NCBI RefSeq assembly: GCF_030272615.1 | Contig: NC_081412.1 | Span: 345,840,169-345,904,168, forward strand | Direction: 5' to 3' | DNA from: Cryptomeria japonica | Lineage: Eukaryota; Streptophyta; Pinopsida; Cupressales; Cupressaceae | DNA length: 64,000 bases | In this document: positions 26,530 to 37,706 of the stretch, in pieces | How positions within the stretch are numbered: position 1 is the first letter of the stretch | How the letters are laid out: the number at the start of each line of letters is the position of its first letter | Made by a program: the position numbers and the translations under genes | Notes under the pieces: generated by a model | Seen by the model: only the letters and a program-made list of their open reading frames with translations | What the model was told of the DNA's origin: nothing | Database searches by the model: none

Positions 26530-28092
26530 CTACTGTTCCTTAGTTACTGTGGAATTTTCAGATGATACCGGTGTAACTGGATCTTCATTCTGTACCAGTG
26601 GGTTCAATGTAGGTTCATTTGTTAGAATCTTTGTTGCCGGTTCAGAGTCTATATACCTTGAAGTTCCTCTGAATTGTTCATCAATCTTCACATTTGTACT
26701 CTCAACAATTTTTTGCAATCTTTTGTTAAAACATCTATATGCCTTTCTCTTAGATGAATAACCAAGAAATATTCCTTCATCACTTCTAGGATCAAATTTT
26801 CCAATATACTCATCCCTTCTAATATAGCATTTACTTCCAAATATTCTGAAATATTTAAGAGTAGGAGTAATACCAAACCATAGTTCATGAGGGGTCTTAC
26901 CGGTTTCACCTTTGATGTGAACTTTGTTGAATGTATAGACCGTTGTACTTACTGCCTCTCTCCAATACACATGTGGTAGATTTGCTTCTGATAACATACT
27001 TCTTGCTGCATCCAAGATAGTTCTGTTTTTCCTTTCAACGACTCCATTCTGTTGTGGTGTCCGGGGTGCTGATAGCTGTCTTCTGATTCCATTCACTTCA
27101 AAGAATGCATTAAATTCCTTAGATGTACATTCTCCTCCTTGATTTGATCTCAGACATTTGATTTTCTTACCGGTTTCATTCTCTACCATTGCTTTGAACA
27201 GTTTGAACTTTCCAAGTGCTTCTGATTTTTCTCTGAGAAAAGTAACCCAACACATTCTAGAGTAGTCATCAATGATTAGCATGAAATATCTATCACCTTG
27301 CAAACTTTTAGTTCTAGTTGGATCACATAAATCAGTATGAATTAAGTCAAGAGCATTATTTTATTTTTCTGGAATACTTTTAAAAGTAGCTCTAACTTGT
27401 TTTCCAAATTAACATTCCTTACATACTGTATTGTGAGGTTTGACAATTTTAGGTAAATCTCTAACTGCCTTAGTAGTACTGATTTTTACCATGCAATCAA
27501 AATTTACATGATAGAGTCTTTTATGCCATAGCCAACTTTCATCAATATGTGCAATCAAGCATGTCTTTTCACTGTTATTCAAGTGAAGGATATTACCTCT
27601 AGTTTGATTAAAGGTTGCAATTTCCAAACCAGTTCTATTCATGATTTTGCATTTTCCATTTTTGAATTGTAACTAAAATCCTTTCTCAACTAATTGACCA
27701 ACACTCAAAATATTATGCTTTAAACCTTCAACGTAGTAAACATTGTCAGTATTATGCTTACCATCAAGAGATATTGTACCTTTACCTTTGATCAAACAAG
27801 CTTTATCATCTCCAAATCTCACTAAGCCTCCATTATATTCCTGAAAGTTCAAGAATTTACTTTTATCTCCAGTCATATGATGTGAGCATCCTAAATCAAT
27901 GATCCATTCATCCTTAACTTCAACTTTAGCTGCCAGGGCCTACTCTACCGGTTGAATAGTAGGTGTTAGTTGATCTTCTGTTATAGCAACAAAAACCCAT
28001 CCATTGTCTATCGGATCTTCATCAGAATCATCAGTCACTCCTTCATCAACAAGATAACAAGATTTATCTTTATTCTTCTTAAATCTGTATCT
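26530..28092 (-). pseudogene. Copia protease, GAG-pre-integrase and integrase
   Basis: The protease site near 27890 reads IDLGCSHHMTG, where a DSG triad is expected, so it is probably inactive. The GAG-pre-integrase segment is at 27409-27642 (WLWHKRLYHVNF ... CKEC). The integrase core is at 26530-27303: HTDLCDP upstream, then LRSNQGGE in place of the usual D-containing motif (catalytic Asp lost), then PQQNGVVERKNRT with its Glu. Stops interrupt at about 27950, 27673, 27409 and 27360. All pieces share one frame with gag and RT. Confidence 0.9.
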
Positions 28093-28947
28093 CTAATATT
28101 CAAGGTTAGGCTTGTATGTTCTCCTAGCTTCTTCTCTTAGTCTAGCATGTCTATCAGGGCATCTAGAAGCCATATGACCAATCTTATTACAGTTAAAACA
28201 TTTAAAGGGTGCTTTACCTTCATACTTACTTCCAACTGGACCTTTAGGCATTTTCCTTGCAAATAGTGCTTCAAGTTCTTCATTTTCTCTCCCACTTTCC
28301 TCGAGTTCTCTTGCATAAAAGGCTTTACAATCAGACTTGTCAAATGATGGTGCAGATGATGTTGATGCCTTAAAAGCTAAATCAGTATTTAAAGTAGCAA
28401 CATGACCAAATTCCTCAATTTCAAAAGCTGAAAGTTTTCCAATCAATGTATCCCTAGTTACTGATGTATTAGGCATTGTTCTTAACTCATTTATAGCAGT
28501 AACTTTCATTTTATATGCTGGTGGCAATCCTCTTAAAACTTTTGAAACAATTTCATCTTCACTTAAGGTTCCTCCACAACATTTAATACCCAAAACAATT
28601 TCATTTACTCTTTCCATAAAAGCAGAAATCCTTTCATCTTCTTCCATTTTCAGATTTTCATACCTGACCCAGAAGCTTTCAAGTTTTGCAATTTTGACTG
28701 CAGAATCTCCTTCATTCAGTGTTTCCAAATGATCCCAAATAGCTTTAGCAGTTGATCTATCTGATAATCCCATGATTTGTTGATCTGTTAATGCGCTCAA
28801 AAGTGCTTCTCTTGCTTTGCAATCATTTTCTTCATCTTTTCCCAAGGTAGGTGGATTAGGCTGACCGGGAGTAGGAGCAGTATAGCCATTCTTTGTAACT
28901 TCCTAGATGTCCTTTCCAATGCAATTAAGATGTGTCTCCATTCTGAT
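28093..28947 (-). pseudogene. Copia gag
   Basis: Copia-type gag (UBN2/DUF4219-like): WKIRMETHLNCIGKDI, then GKDEENDCKAREALLSAL, ERVNEIVLG, VLRGLPPAYK and a CCHC zinc knuckle CFNCNKIGHMASRC near 28160-28200. A TAG interrupts the N-terminal part near 28902 (TGG to TAG in GKDIW). The true start is near 28975, in another frame after a shift. It ends at TAG 28093. Confidence 0.88.
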
Positions 28948-29040
28948 CTTCCATATGCCATTTTAGGACTGTCCTTCCTGAAATAGTTAGTAGACATTGG
29001 ATCTCCTCAAGCTGTTAAACTTCTGCAAAAAGAGGACTAG

Positions 29041-29052
29041 GCTCTGATACCA
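29041..29052 (-). other. Copia primer-binding site (initiator tRNA-Met)
   Basis: The minus strand reads TGGTATCAGAGC two bases after the 5' LTR. This is the standard complement of the plant initiator tRNA-Met 3' end. Confidence 0.95.
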
Positions 29053-29054
29053 AT

Positions 29055-30114
29055 TGTTAGGTCTTGGAGACAACTAAGAGGGGGGGTGAATCAGTTGTCT
29101 AATAAATTCAAACCAAAAACAACTTTACCAACTTAATGCTTAATACCGGTAAACCAGTCTTTTATGTCGGTAGATAGTTTTATCAGTTAATTGTAATACC
29201 GATAAAGATTAATGCATGAAACAAAAAGATAAAGTCATCCACAACAGATAACACCAATATTTGTATGTGGAAACCCTGTAAGGGGAAAAACCACAGTGGG
29301 AAACCTTACCCACAATCAGATGATACTACTGTAGATGGTATGTGTATACAAATGGGGTCTACACATGCAGAAAGGCCAAGCGCCTAGAGCTCACTGCTCA
29401 AACACAAATAGGAGTCACACTAATTACAATTGGATGGTTAAATCCAATAAGGATGTACTGCTCAAATTAGAATCTTTCTATGTTGGATTCAGTACCGGTG
29501 TAGTTCTGATTGTCTTCACAAAAACCTTCCTTCAACCTTCAAATGATGTTTGCATGTATAGCTCTGCTTATTCTCGCATATACCTTCACACAATTCTTTT
29601 TCGTATTCCACATCTGATCTTACAAATAAGATCTTACATTTATATCATAACCCAAGACCAATTTTAGTAGGTCGGCTCTAAAGGATATTACAATAAAATC
29701 AATTTACAAACAAAACAATGTCCGATGCAATAACCGATTCAACATGTCGGCTTGATGCATTTACAACAATAATAAGACATCTCCATAGCGTGTCATGCTG
29801 ATTTGGAAAAGATAAACCTGCTGGTGTATATCCTGGACCTATTTGCCGGTAACATTGAATATGCAAATACGAAATATGCCAATGACCAAAACTCCAAGAC
29901 AAGGTGTCCAGATGATGTCTTTGACATTAGCAGGTGTTTTCCATGCTATTCCAATTGCTGGTGAACATTATATCCTGCCGGTGTACCAGATACTGGTGAC
30001 TGTGCATAAGTCATTTGCTTGCCAGTGAATGTTGTTGATTCTCCAAAGTGCCAGAGTTGATAAGTGTTTAGTAGGTGTTGACATCAATGACAAAATCATA
30101 CCAAAATACCAACA
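29055..30114 (-). repeat. Copia 5' LTR
   Basis: 1060 bp, TGTTAGG...CCAACA on the plus strand, paired with 23476-24541. GATTC at 30115-30119 is the right target duplication. Confidence 0.93.
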
Positions 30115-30119
30115 GATTC

Positions 30120-32163
30120 TTGGATTTTAAAGAAAGCACTGGACAATTATGGGTCAGCTACTATGCAACTTATTAATTGGTCTAAAAGTTTTGTTTACTT
30201 CATCAATACTCTGGAAAGAAGAAAGATAAAAATAAGCAACATTTTGGGGTGTCAATTGGGGAGTCTTCCTGCTTCCTATTTGGGGCTCCCTTTATGCCAA
30301 GATCCTCCTGAAACTTTCTGGGGAGCTTTGGTGGACAAATTCCATAAGAAGTTAGCAGGTTGGAAAGGTTCTCTTCCTAGCCAAGCTGGTAAGGTTCAGC
30401 TTTTGAAATCAACTCTTCAAAGTATTTCTCTTTATGACATCAACCTTTTCAGAATTCCTGCCAAGTTTAAGGAGGCTATTGAAAAAATTCAAAGAACTTT
30501 TTTGTGGACAAGGGTCGAGGAGAGGAAGAGAATGAATCTAATTGCGTGGGATAAGATTTGTAAACCAATAAGAAAGGGAGGTTTGGGTCTAAGAAGAATA
30601 AGAGACATGAATGAATTTCTTATGGCCAAGCAGATTTGGAGAGGGTATACTAACTAGGGAGAATAGAAACTGATATGGGACAACAAGTACAAAAGACAAT
30701 ATCCTACACTTCTAAGTTTCCTCAATGCGGAATATATCCCAATTGGATCCAATATCTGGAAAAATGTTTCAAGAACAAGAGATCTAATTGCCAAAGGTGT
30801 GAAATGGAAGATGGGGAAATGAAACCTTATCAAATTCTGGGAAGACTCCTGGTTGCTCGAGTCCCGTTTGAGTAAAAGTCCTGATTGGAGTAGATTTCAG
30901 AACCTGTGCAAGGAAAAATATGGCTCTATGGTGGGTGACTACTGGAAACATGGACAATGGAAGGATTTATCCCAAGTTGATCCATCCTTGGGAAGTCTGA
31001 ACAAAATAATGAACTCCATGGTGGTGGTGGAAGATGAAGATCAATTAATCTGGAAACTCACAACAAATGGCAAATTGACTGTGGCCTCTCTTTATTATCA
31101 GCAGTTTTCTAAAATGGATATTCCTTGTTGGGCTAAGCCTTGGGTGAAAGGCCTAACACCTAAAATTAATATTTTTTTCTGGACAACCCTTCAAGATAAA
31201 ATTCTAACTATTGATAACCTCAAAAAAAGAGGTATTTGTATGCCTAGTGTTTGTTTTCTTTGTATGCAGAATGAGGAGACCATTAACCACCTGCTCTTTC
31301 ATTGTCCCTTCTCTGTTGACATATGGGGAAGATGTCTGGATCACTTCAATATTAGTTGGAGTTTCCCAAAATCAATTCAAGAGGTTTTTAATTCTTGGCA
31401 GCACCCATCAAGGAATAAGTCTACAATTTTGTTATAGAAATTGGCCTTACCCCATATATGCTAGGGTATATGGAAAGAGAGAAACGAAAGAGTGTTTAGA
31501 GAGAAGGTGTCTAAGGCTCAAATTGTGTTTGAGAAAATAAAAAGAAACATATTGGAAAATATTAATATCATAGGTGGTATTGCTAACTCTCAAGATAAGG
31601 ATGATCAAATAATCTTCAAGAAGTGGAGATTAAAAGGACGATATTACTTTTAGACTAATCCTAGAGAGGGTGTGAAATGGGAATGTCCTCCCAATGGTTG
31701 GATGAAAATCAACTTTGATGGAGCTTCAAAGGGTAACCCTGGTAATGCGGGATGTGGTGTCGTCCTAAGGGACGAATGGGGAAAATGCAAAATCATTAAA
31801 TGCATACCTATAGGAAATCAAACTAATCATGTTGTTGAGTCTATGGTAGCTTATCATGGGATGGCCCTAGCAAAGGAAGCCAATTGCACCAGAGTCTGGT
31901 GCGAAGGAGACTCTTTGAATATAATAAATTGTTTGAACAAGGAGTTCCCGCCATCTTGGTCAATAAACAATACTATTAAAGCAGCAAAGAAAATAAGTGA
32001 CACATTTGAAATGTGTGTTTTCACACACGTGTACAGGGAAGCTAATTCGTGTGCTAACTGGGTCGCCAACCTAGCCTGCAGAACTGAGGAAATCATTACT
32101 ATTCATGGTGAGAGAGAACTTGCATGTGAAGCGAAATCCTTGCTCGATCTGGACAGTATCTAG
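30120..32163 (+). pseudogene. LINE ORF2, 3' part: RT thumb, zinc-knuckle region and RNase H
   Basis: Resumes ORF2 after the copia element: LGCQLGSLPASYLGLPL and WKGSLPSQAGKVQLLKSTL (30160-30657), frameshifts around 30660-30850, then a reverse-transcriptase-associated zinc region (PKINIFFWTTLQDKI ... CFLCMQNEETINHLLFHCPF) near 31160-31320. RNase H at 31672-32163 has FDGASKGNPG, VESMVAY and CEGDSLNII, but the fourth acidic position reads CANWVANLA (Asp to Asn). Plant L1-type LINEs with a terminal RNase H are known. Confidence 0.87.
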
Positions 32164-32373
32164 ATGAGGCAACGTGGCATCATCAACCATAATTTCTAAA
32201 TGCTTCTTCCACTTATTTTGATGAAGGATTACAACGACGGCGATGAGCATTTATTTAAGTGTCTTTTCATAATTGCTTGGCAAGGATTTAGGGTTGTTTT
32301 TCAGGGCAACAATAGAAACCAGAGAAAAAGAATCAGAGTTGAGAGTAGGAAATTCAGTGACTGCGCAGGAAAA

Positions 32374-34003
32374 ATGGGAGGGAACAAAAAAAGGTTCAAA
32401 CCTACCTCTTGTTCGAAATAAAGGAAGAATAGAGAGGTTTGGGATATTCTTCAGGAGGGGGGTTTAAGTGTGTTTATGGAGAGGCTTAGTGGGAAAGATC
32501 CAACGGTCACTAAGCACTTTATCAAGAATTGGAAGAATGACAAAGTTTTGGTGGGGACCCAGATGATGACTGTGGATGAGGAGATTATTGTTGAAGCCAT
32601 GGGGATGATGACAAAGGGCATGAAATTCTATAGAGATCGCAGCATCTCTGATAAGGCAACGAACAAATTTCCTGTCACGGAAGGTGAGAAGAAGAAAATG
32701 GTGAAGGTTGACAACTCCTATCACTCCCCAAAACGTATATGCAGGCCATGAAGGTTTGTTTTGTTTGCTACAATTACCTATATAACGTTGGATGACAGAT
32801 TTACGAGAGCTTATGGGAACCATTTTGTGTTTCTCAACCATTTCCACCATGGGGAAAAGGTAAGCTTGCATACTACCTTGCATGTTCCATGGACCATACT
32901 ATCAAAGAGATATAGAAAGACCCCAAGGGTGACCATGCTCTTCATCAGGGTCTTATGGCTCTTGTGTATAAATTGTTGAAAGGGAAATGCATTGAAAAAC
33001 CTATTAAAGGTAAAAATGCAAGGGATGAGGAAACAAAGAGTGAGGTTAGTGGTTTTAACTTCAACGCGGAAACTGAAGGTGAGTCAGAGGAGCTAAGTAA
33101 AAAGGGGAGGAATAAGGGAAAGAGGAAGAGGATAGTGATGGATTTAGATATTTTAGAGTTTGAGGCCGAGTCCTTCGAAGGTAAATTCATCAAAAGCAAG
33201 AAAGGTAAAGGCACTGGAAAGCAAACCCAAAGGAAGAAGAACATCACCAAGGGAGGTAAAAGTGATATTAATCAAATTTTGATTGATTCTGATGAGGAGG
33301 CAGAGGAGGTTAAAAATGATAATGGGCAGGGTAAGGAGGGGGATGATATCCTGGTTGTGGGAAGCAATGAGGATTTGAATACTCAAGGTTTGCAGAAAGA
33401 GGATCAAGAGGACAAAAGGGGCAAATCTAGTGATTGTGTTGGAGAAAATGAGAGTATTAAGGGTTTCTGTGATACCGTCAGTATAATGGTGAAAGACATA
33501 GGCAGCCTGAAGAAGGATATGAATGTTGTCAAAAGAGCCACGATAGGCGACAAACCTCTGCTTGAAAATGTCAAAGAATTGGCGGTGACAATTAATAATG
33601 CTGAAGCCATTGAAAACATGGTGAGTAAAATTATCGAAACTGAAAAAAAGGTTAAGGAGATGGAAGGAAATAAAGAGGTGAAAGGGATGAAAATTGCTAT
33701 GAACAATCTGGGCAACTGAGTTGATAGGATGGAACTCACAGTAAAGAAGATAGCTAAATAGAACTTCTAGATTCTCAAAGCCTCGGTGGACAATATGAAC
33801 ATTTTGATTAACAAATTTGATAACATCAAAGATAAAGAGGGCGACAAGGATCAGTTGGACAAAAAAGGTCATGAGAAGACGACTAGAGCCAACACCAAGA
33901 ATAAGGGCAACATCAAGGGTCGAGAGCTGGATGAGTTAAAGACCTCTGCGAACAACATGAAATAGATGGTGGTCCATGCTAAAGATATCATGAAAAATAT
34001 CTA
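32374..34003 (+). pseudogene. Unrecognised ORF remnant between LINE ORF2 and its 3' tail
   Basis: I cannot name this protein. The sense starts at ATG 32374 (GGNKKRFKP), crosses a TAA at 32419, and continues in frame as VWDILQEGGLSVFMERLSGK and FYRDRSISDKATNKFP to 32751. After one or two frameshifts (GNHFVFLNHF-type segment near 32815) it resumes at 32955-33719 as a long Lys/Glu/Asp-rich, coiled-coil-like region. It then decays with stops to about 34003. The charged tail and ordered N-terminal block suggest a former real protein of about 500 residues. It may be a third LINE ORF, a transduced flanking gene, or a separate insertion. Confidence 0.5.
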
Positions 34004-34228
34004 GCTGTTTCAGTCTCGGTATCTGTCTTAGTCTTTGTGCTGTCTTTTTGCTTTCCTTTTGCTGTCTTTTTGTGGTTCTTCATGTTAAGTGTGTTGAGAT
34101 CCCTTTTTGTTCGGGTGGGATAAGTTTTTGTTGTTGGAGTGATCAGGCATGGTTCTTTCAAGTTCTATTGCTCTCCTGATTTGTAAAAGGTTTGGGCTCC
34201 TTTCAAAAACATGTTTTTACTTAATCAA
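34004..34228 (+). other. Probable LINE 3' untranslated tail
   Basis: T-rich sequence with GCTGTCTTTTTGC-type repeats, ending TTTTTACTTAATCAA. This base composition is typical of plant LINE 3' ends. The position of the true end is uncertain by some tens of bases. Confidence 0.45.
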
Positions 34229-34235
34229 AACAATG

Positions 34236-37200
34236 ATATTATTTACAACCAATGCCAAAGTACAGTGCATCTTCAAAGGTATAGTCACTTCCCATTGATA
34301 AAGTAGCTTAAGAAGGGCACAATAGTAGTCACAACTTAAGGTTATCACCTTCAAATAGTGCAGATAGAGTACAAAGAAGATTATGTATACCTCTCAAGCA
34401 ATGAAAGACCATGGTCAAAACATTAAAATATCTTGGTTGTAGTCATACACAGTCATCAAACAAATATAATGTCCATGAATGAAACCTAGTAGTGAATCAG
34501 TAAGAACAATGCTTGAACAACAAATAAAGAAGAAATGCATTAAATCCCACAATCATCAGTCAAAACCCTATGAGAAGTGAAGTCATTAATATGGAATAAA
34601 GATAAAACTAGTAGGGCACAAAGTGTTTCTTGTGGATTAATACAATGAATACAAAGGCATCGATGAGAAAATTTTCACAACAACATATTGAGAGCTGTTA
34701 CAAATAAGAAATTACTCATCATAACAAAAACATTGTTCATTGACTTAACAACATAAATAGATCCAATGCATGTCACAAAGAGATTAAGTCACAGTGGATA
34801 GATCTATTAAATCCACATCTATGAGATGAAATATATGATATCCAGGATACAATCTTTGTTAATGAAGACAAAAATACAACCTTGATTGACAATTACCAAG
34901 CAAAGAAGGCACAGTCCCATGGTAAAGGTATCACGAACAGTAATTTCATAAGACTAGCACATGGCCACAAAACAATCAAGGAGCAGCCCAGAAGACAGTC
35001 TCAGACCTGATATAGACAATAATGAGTATCTCACCTAGCAGATTTAACAATGGGTATATGTCAAAGGCATAGTGAGCAATTTTTTCATGAAAATAACAAT
35101 CCCAAGCTCATCGTAATGAAATAATGATAGTCAAATGCAGTCAAAATGGTAAAATCCTGCAACATTGTCATGACAACACAGTGATATCCATAAAGGATGG
35201 AGAAACCCTGAGAGTATTAATCCTAAAAGGTATTATCTCTATCATCACCCAATGAAGTTGAAAAGTAAGTGACAAAGAATGCACATTTGATAAAAACATT
35301 GGTCCACAATAATTTTTACTGCCAAAGATCAAAGTAAAAGGATCTCAAGGACAATGAACATTAGTTTTGAATAATACATCTCAGAGCTACAACTATTGAT
35401 ATAGGGTAATAACCACATCAAGGCATTCAAACAACCAAAGGAACAGTCATCATACTGACAGTCATAATTCTTGTATGTTTACTGCCATTGAAACAAATAA
35501 AATAGTTTCAGAATCTAAGTTGCAACTATGAGATTACAGTCACCACAAAATGGTGATAGAAAAACATAACAATAATATTAATGATTGATAAAGAAAGTGA
35601 AGATGGGATCAATCATTATAAACAACAGTAGCATCATAAAAGGATATAGCCACGAGTCTTCAATTCATCAGGAATATACAAAAAACCCTAGGAGCAGTAA
35701 GTGATATAAAAGCAAAGCTATAGGATGTAGAAATAAAACCCTAAATATAGATGTGTAGTGCATGTACATAAAGATCATCAGAAGAGAGGTATCGTTTTAA
35801 TGCGAAGAATGATCCTGCAAAGGATTTTATTCAAGTGAAAACCTAGGTATGCACATAATCACGAAAGTATTTATTCATTGCCTATAAAACATCAGTGATA
35901 CCTTGGAAACAATAATGGAGTGCATACCGAGTTCTCACAGGTGGAATAATACTGAGATATTCTCATGCAAAACCCTAACATATCAAATAAAAGCAAGGTA
36001 CTGAAAAAATCATGGAGGAGACAGATAAGCATTTCATACTGGTTGTTGAAGATTTTGTTCGATCTGATTGAACCGTCAGAGGCCTTCAAGATCTTCAAAG
36101 CCCTAGTTCTCACTAAAAAATATAGAGTTCATACATGCATGGCTGCCATAGGGCAATTTCTCTATGTGAAGACAAAAAGATAAGAAAAGATTAAAGAGTT
36201 TTTAGGGTTTCGATGTTTTTGAGCTGCTTCTTTTATGCATGCCCTAATTCCTCTCAAATTAAAATGGGTTTTTATTTTTGTTTTTATCAAAAGATTGCAT
36301 GTATTATTGTGGGCTATGGTATATGACTTTAAGTCATATACACCTAGGCATAAAGTCTCTCATCTTCTTGTAAATTATTTTTTAGTGTATATTAATTAAG
36401 ATTAAATTAAGATTTTAATAACAAAGAAATCTTAATTAATATACTAAAATATAATAAAGACTTTTCCTTTGAAAATTATATGTAAATTTTAATATAAATT
36501 TATCAAGGATTTATCTCATATAAAAATCTTAATAAATTTATATTAAATCATAAAATAAAAAGGGAATACAATAATTTATTTTAGCATCTAAAATAAAACA
36601 AATTTTTTTATTTTAAATGTTAAAATAAAGTTATTTATGAGAGATAAAAGTAAAGGGGAAGTCATGCAAAATTCAACAAAGGGGCATGTAATTTTATAGC
36701 TAAATTTGGCAGAGTTTCATGCATTTTCAGCAGAGGGGTTTGTTTTTTTAGTTCATGGTCTATATTTAGCAGAGGGTCTAGATTTTCAGAGGATGAGTTC
36801 TTTACTTCTCAGGGATGTTTTTAGCAGTTGCAACAGTTCTATTTACAACAGGGGGTCTTTCTTTCATGCAACATCAGTTGGGGTCCTATTTTGAGCATTG
36901 GAGGCTATTTTTGGTAGGATTACACGAGTTTTTTATGCTATTTTGGGAAAATTCGCCCAAGGATTTTTCTCATGCAGTTTTTCATTTTTAGGGTTTTTGG
37001 AGGAAAATTTCTTCATGATATCTATTTATTCTTCTATTCTCCTTCTTTTTTCCCTCCGGTTCTTTCTTTTTTGCATACACGTTTTTGCAAAAAAGCATTA
37101 TATCTCAGCACTTTAGCTTTTTCAATTTTATACAACAACATTCCTTTGATTTTACAGAGTTTCATATGTCTGCCTTGGTAATTATACATGTTCATTTGCA

Positions 37201-37701
37201 GATTTGACAGAGATTTACTGTGTTTTGATCCAGAAACCTTTGAATTTCAGTCTATTTTATGTGCATGTATTTTCTGCTTTTCATATAATCACAGGTTTTA
37301 GGTTGTGTCAAAGAGATAATTGTCAATTTGGTTGTGAAAATGTTTTTCCTTCCAAGTTTATGATTCCCTTAGCCTTCCTAGGAAATATTTATGTGGTTGA
37401 AGAGTACAATTATTTTGTGTGGGCGAAGTTCTATCATATTTTTGTGGGTTCTTAAGCTATTATCATTATAATTTTGGTGTATCACCTCCTAGTTTAGTTG
37501 CAGCTTTCGATATTTTCAGATTATTTCTCACTCTTTTCGAAATCAGTCATTTAGTTTTAGGAGGGATTCAAGGGAAGTCGACCCATAACCCGGAGATTCA
37601 CCTTCACTTTGAGCAACGCACAGGCTCGAAGGTGTTTCCATGTTTCACGAGATTGCTTTGTTTCACACTTAGCATCGCAGGTGCAATCCTTCGTGACAAC
37701 A
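34236..37701 (+). other. Right arm of X, noncoding
   Basis: 34236-36180 continues the CAGTCAT-rich, coding-free sequence of the left arm. 36330-36640 is extremely AT-rich. 36700-37560 is T-rich with short non-credible frames. The last 140 bases before the CA end (37562-37701) are GC-richer. No LTR matching the left end was found. Confidence 0.5.
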
Positions 37702-37706
37702 CCAAC
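37702..37706 (+). repeat. Target-site duplication of X, right (CCAAC)
   Basis: Second copy of CCAAC, directly after the closing CA of X. Gag coding resumes with ATTGGTGAACC. Confidence 0.85.

Larger units (their letters stand above)
23476..30114 (-). mobile_element. Ty1/copia retrotransposon nested in LINE ORF2
   Basis: A complete but dead element of 6639 bp on the minus strand. GATTC is duplicated at 23471-23475 and 30115-30119, and the ends are TGTTAGG and CCAACA. Element order on the minus strand is 5' LTR, primer-binding site, gag, protease, integrase, RT, RNase H, polypurine tract and 3' LTR, the standard copia order. Removing it and one GATTC rejoins the LINE RT frame. The two LTRs differ at roughly 5% of sites by eye, so it is older than the gag-only element at 50-58 kb. 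Confidence 0.93.
19465..34228 (+). mobile_element. LINE (L1-type non-LTR retrotransposon) inserted in X
   Basis: Contains ORF1 (DUF4283-like region plus CCHC zinc knuckle) and ORF2 (endonuclease, RT, zinc-knuckle region, RNase H), split by a copia element. Boundaries are tentative: AACAATG at 19458-19464 and 34229-34235 could be a 7-bp target duplication, and the tail before 34228 (TTTTTACTTAATCAA) looks like a plant LINE 3' end. The X-type sequence resumes right of it. An extra ORF (32374-34003) lies between the ORF2 end and the tail. Confidence 0.7.
16899..37701. mobile_element. Insertion X: 20.8 kb TG...CA element inside Tat gag
   Basis: X begins TGTTACC and ends GTGACAACA, with CCAAC duplicated on both sides. 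Removing X and one CCAAC puts the gag frame back in register with a continuous Tat-type gag sense, so the boundaries are firm. TG...CA ends and a 5-bp duplication are the signature of LTR-retrotransposon integration. I could not find the expected direct LTR repeats at the two ends, nor a primer-binding site or polypurine tract. X without the LINE is about 6.0 kb and shows no coding sequence, so it may be a non-autonomous element with very diverged or lost LTRs. Confidence 0.75.

Noticed and set aside
33153-33872. 239-codon minus-strand frame
   Set aside because: Antisense shadow of the Lys/Glu-rich plus-strand ORF remnant at 32955-33719.
36706-37455. Chain of short plus-strand frames rich in Phe and Ser
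   Set aside because: T-rich DNA gives Phe/Leu/Ser frames by chance; no motif, no homology recognised, and frames change.
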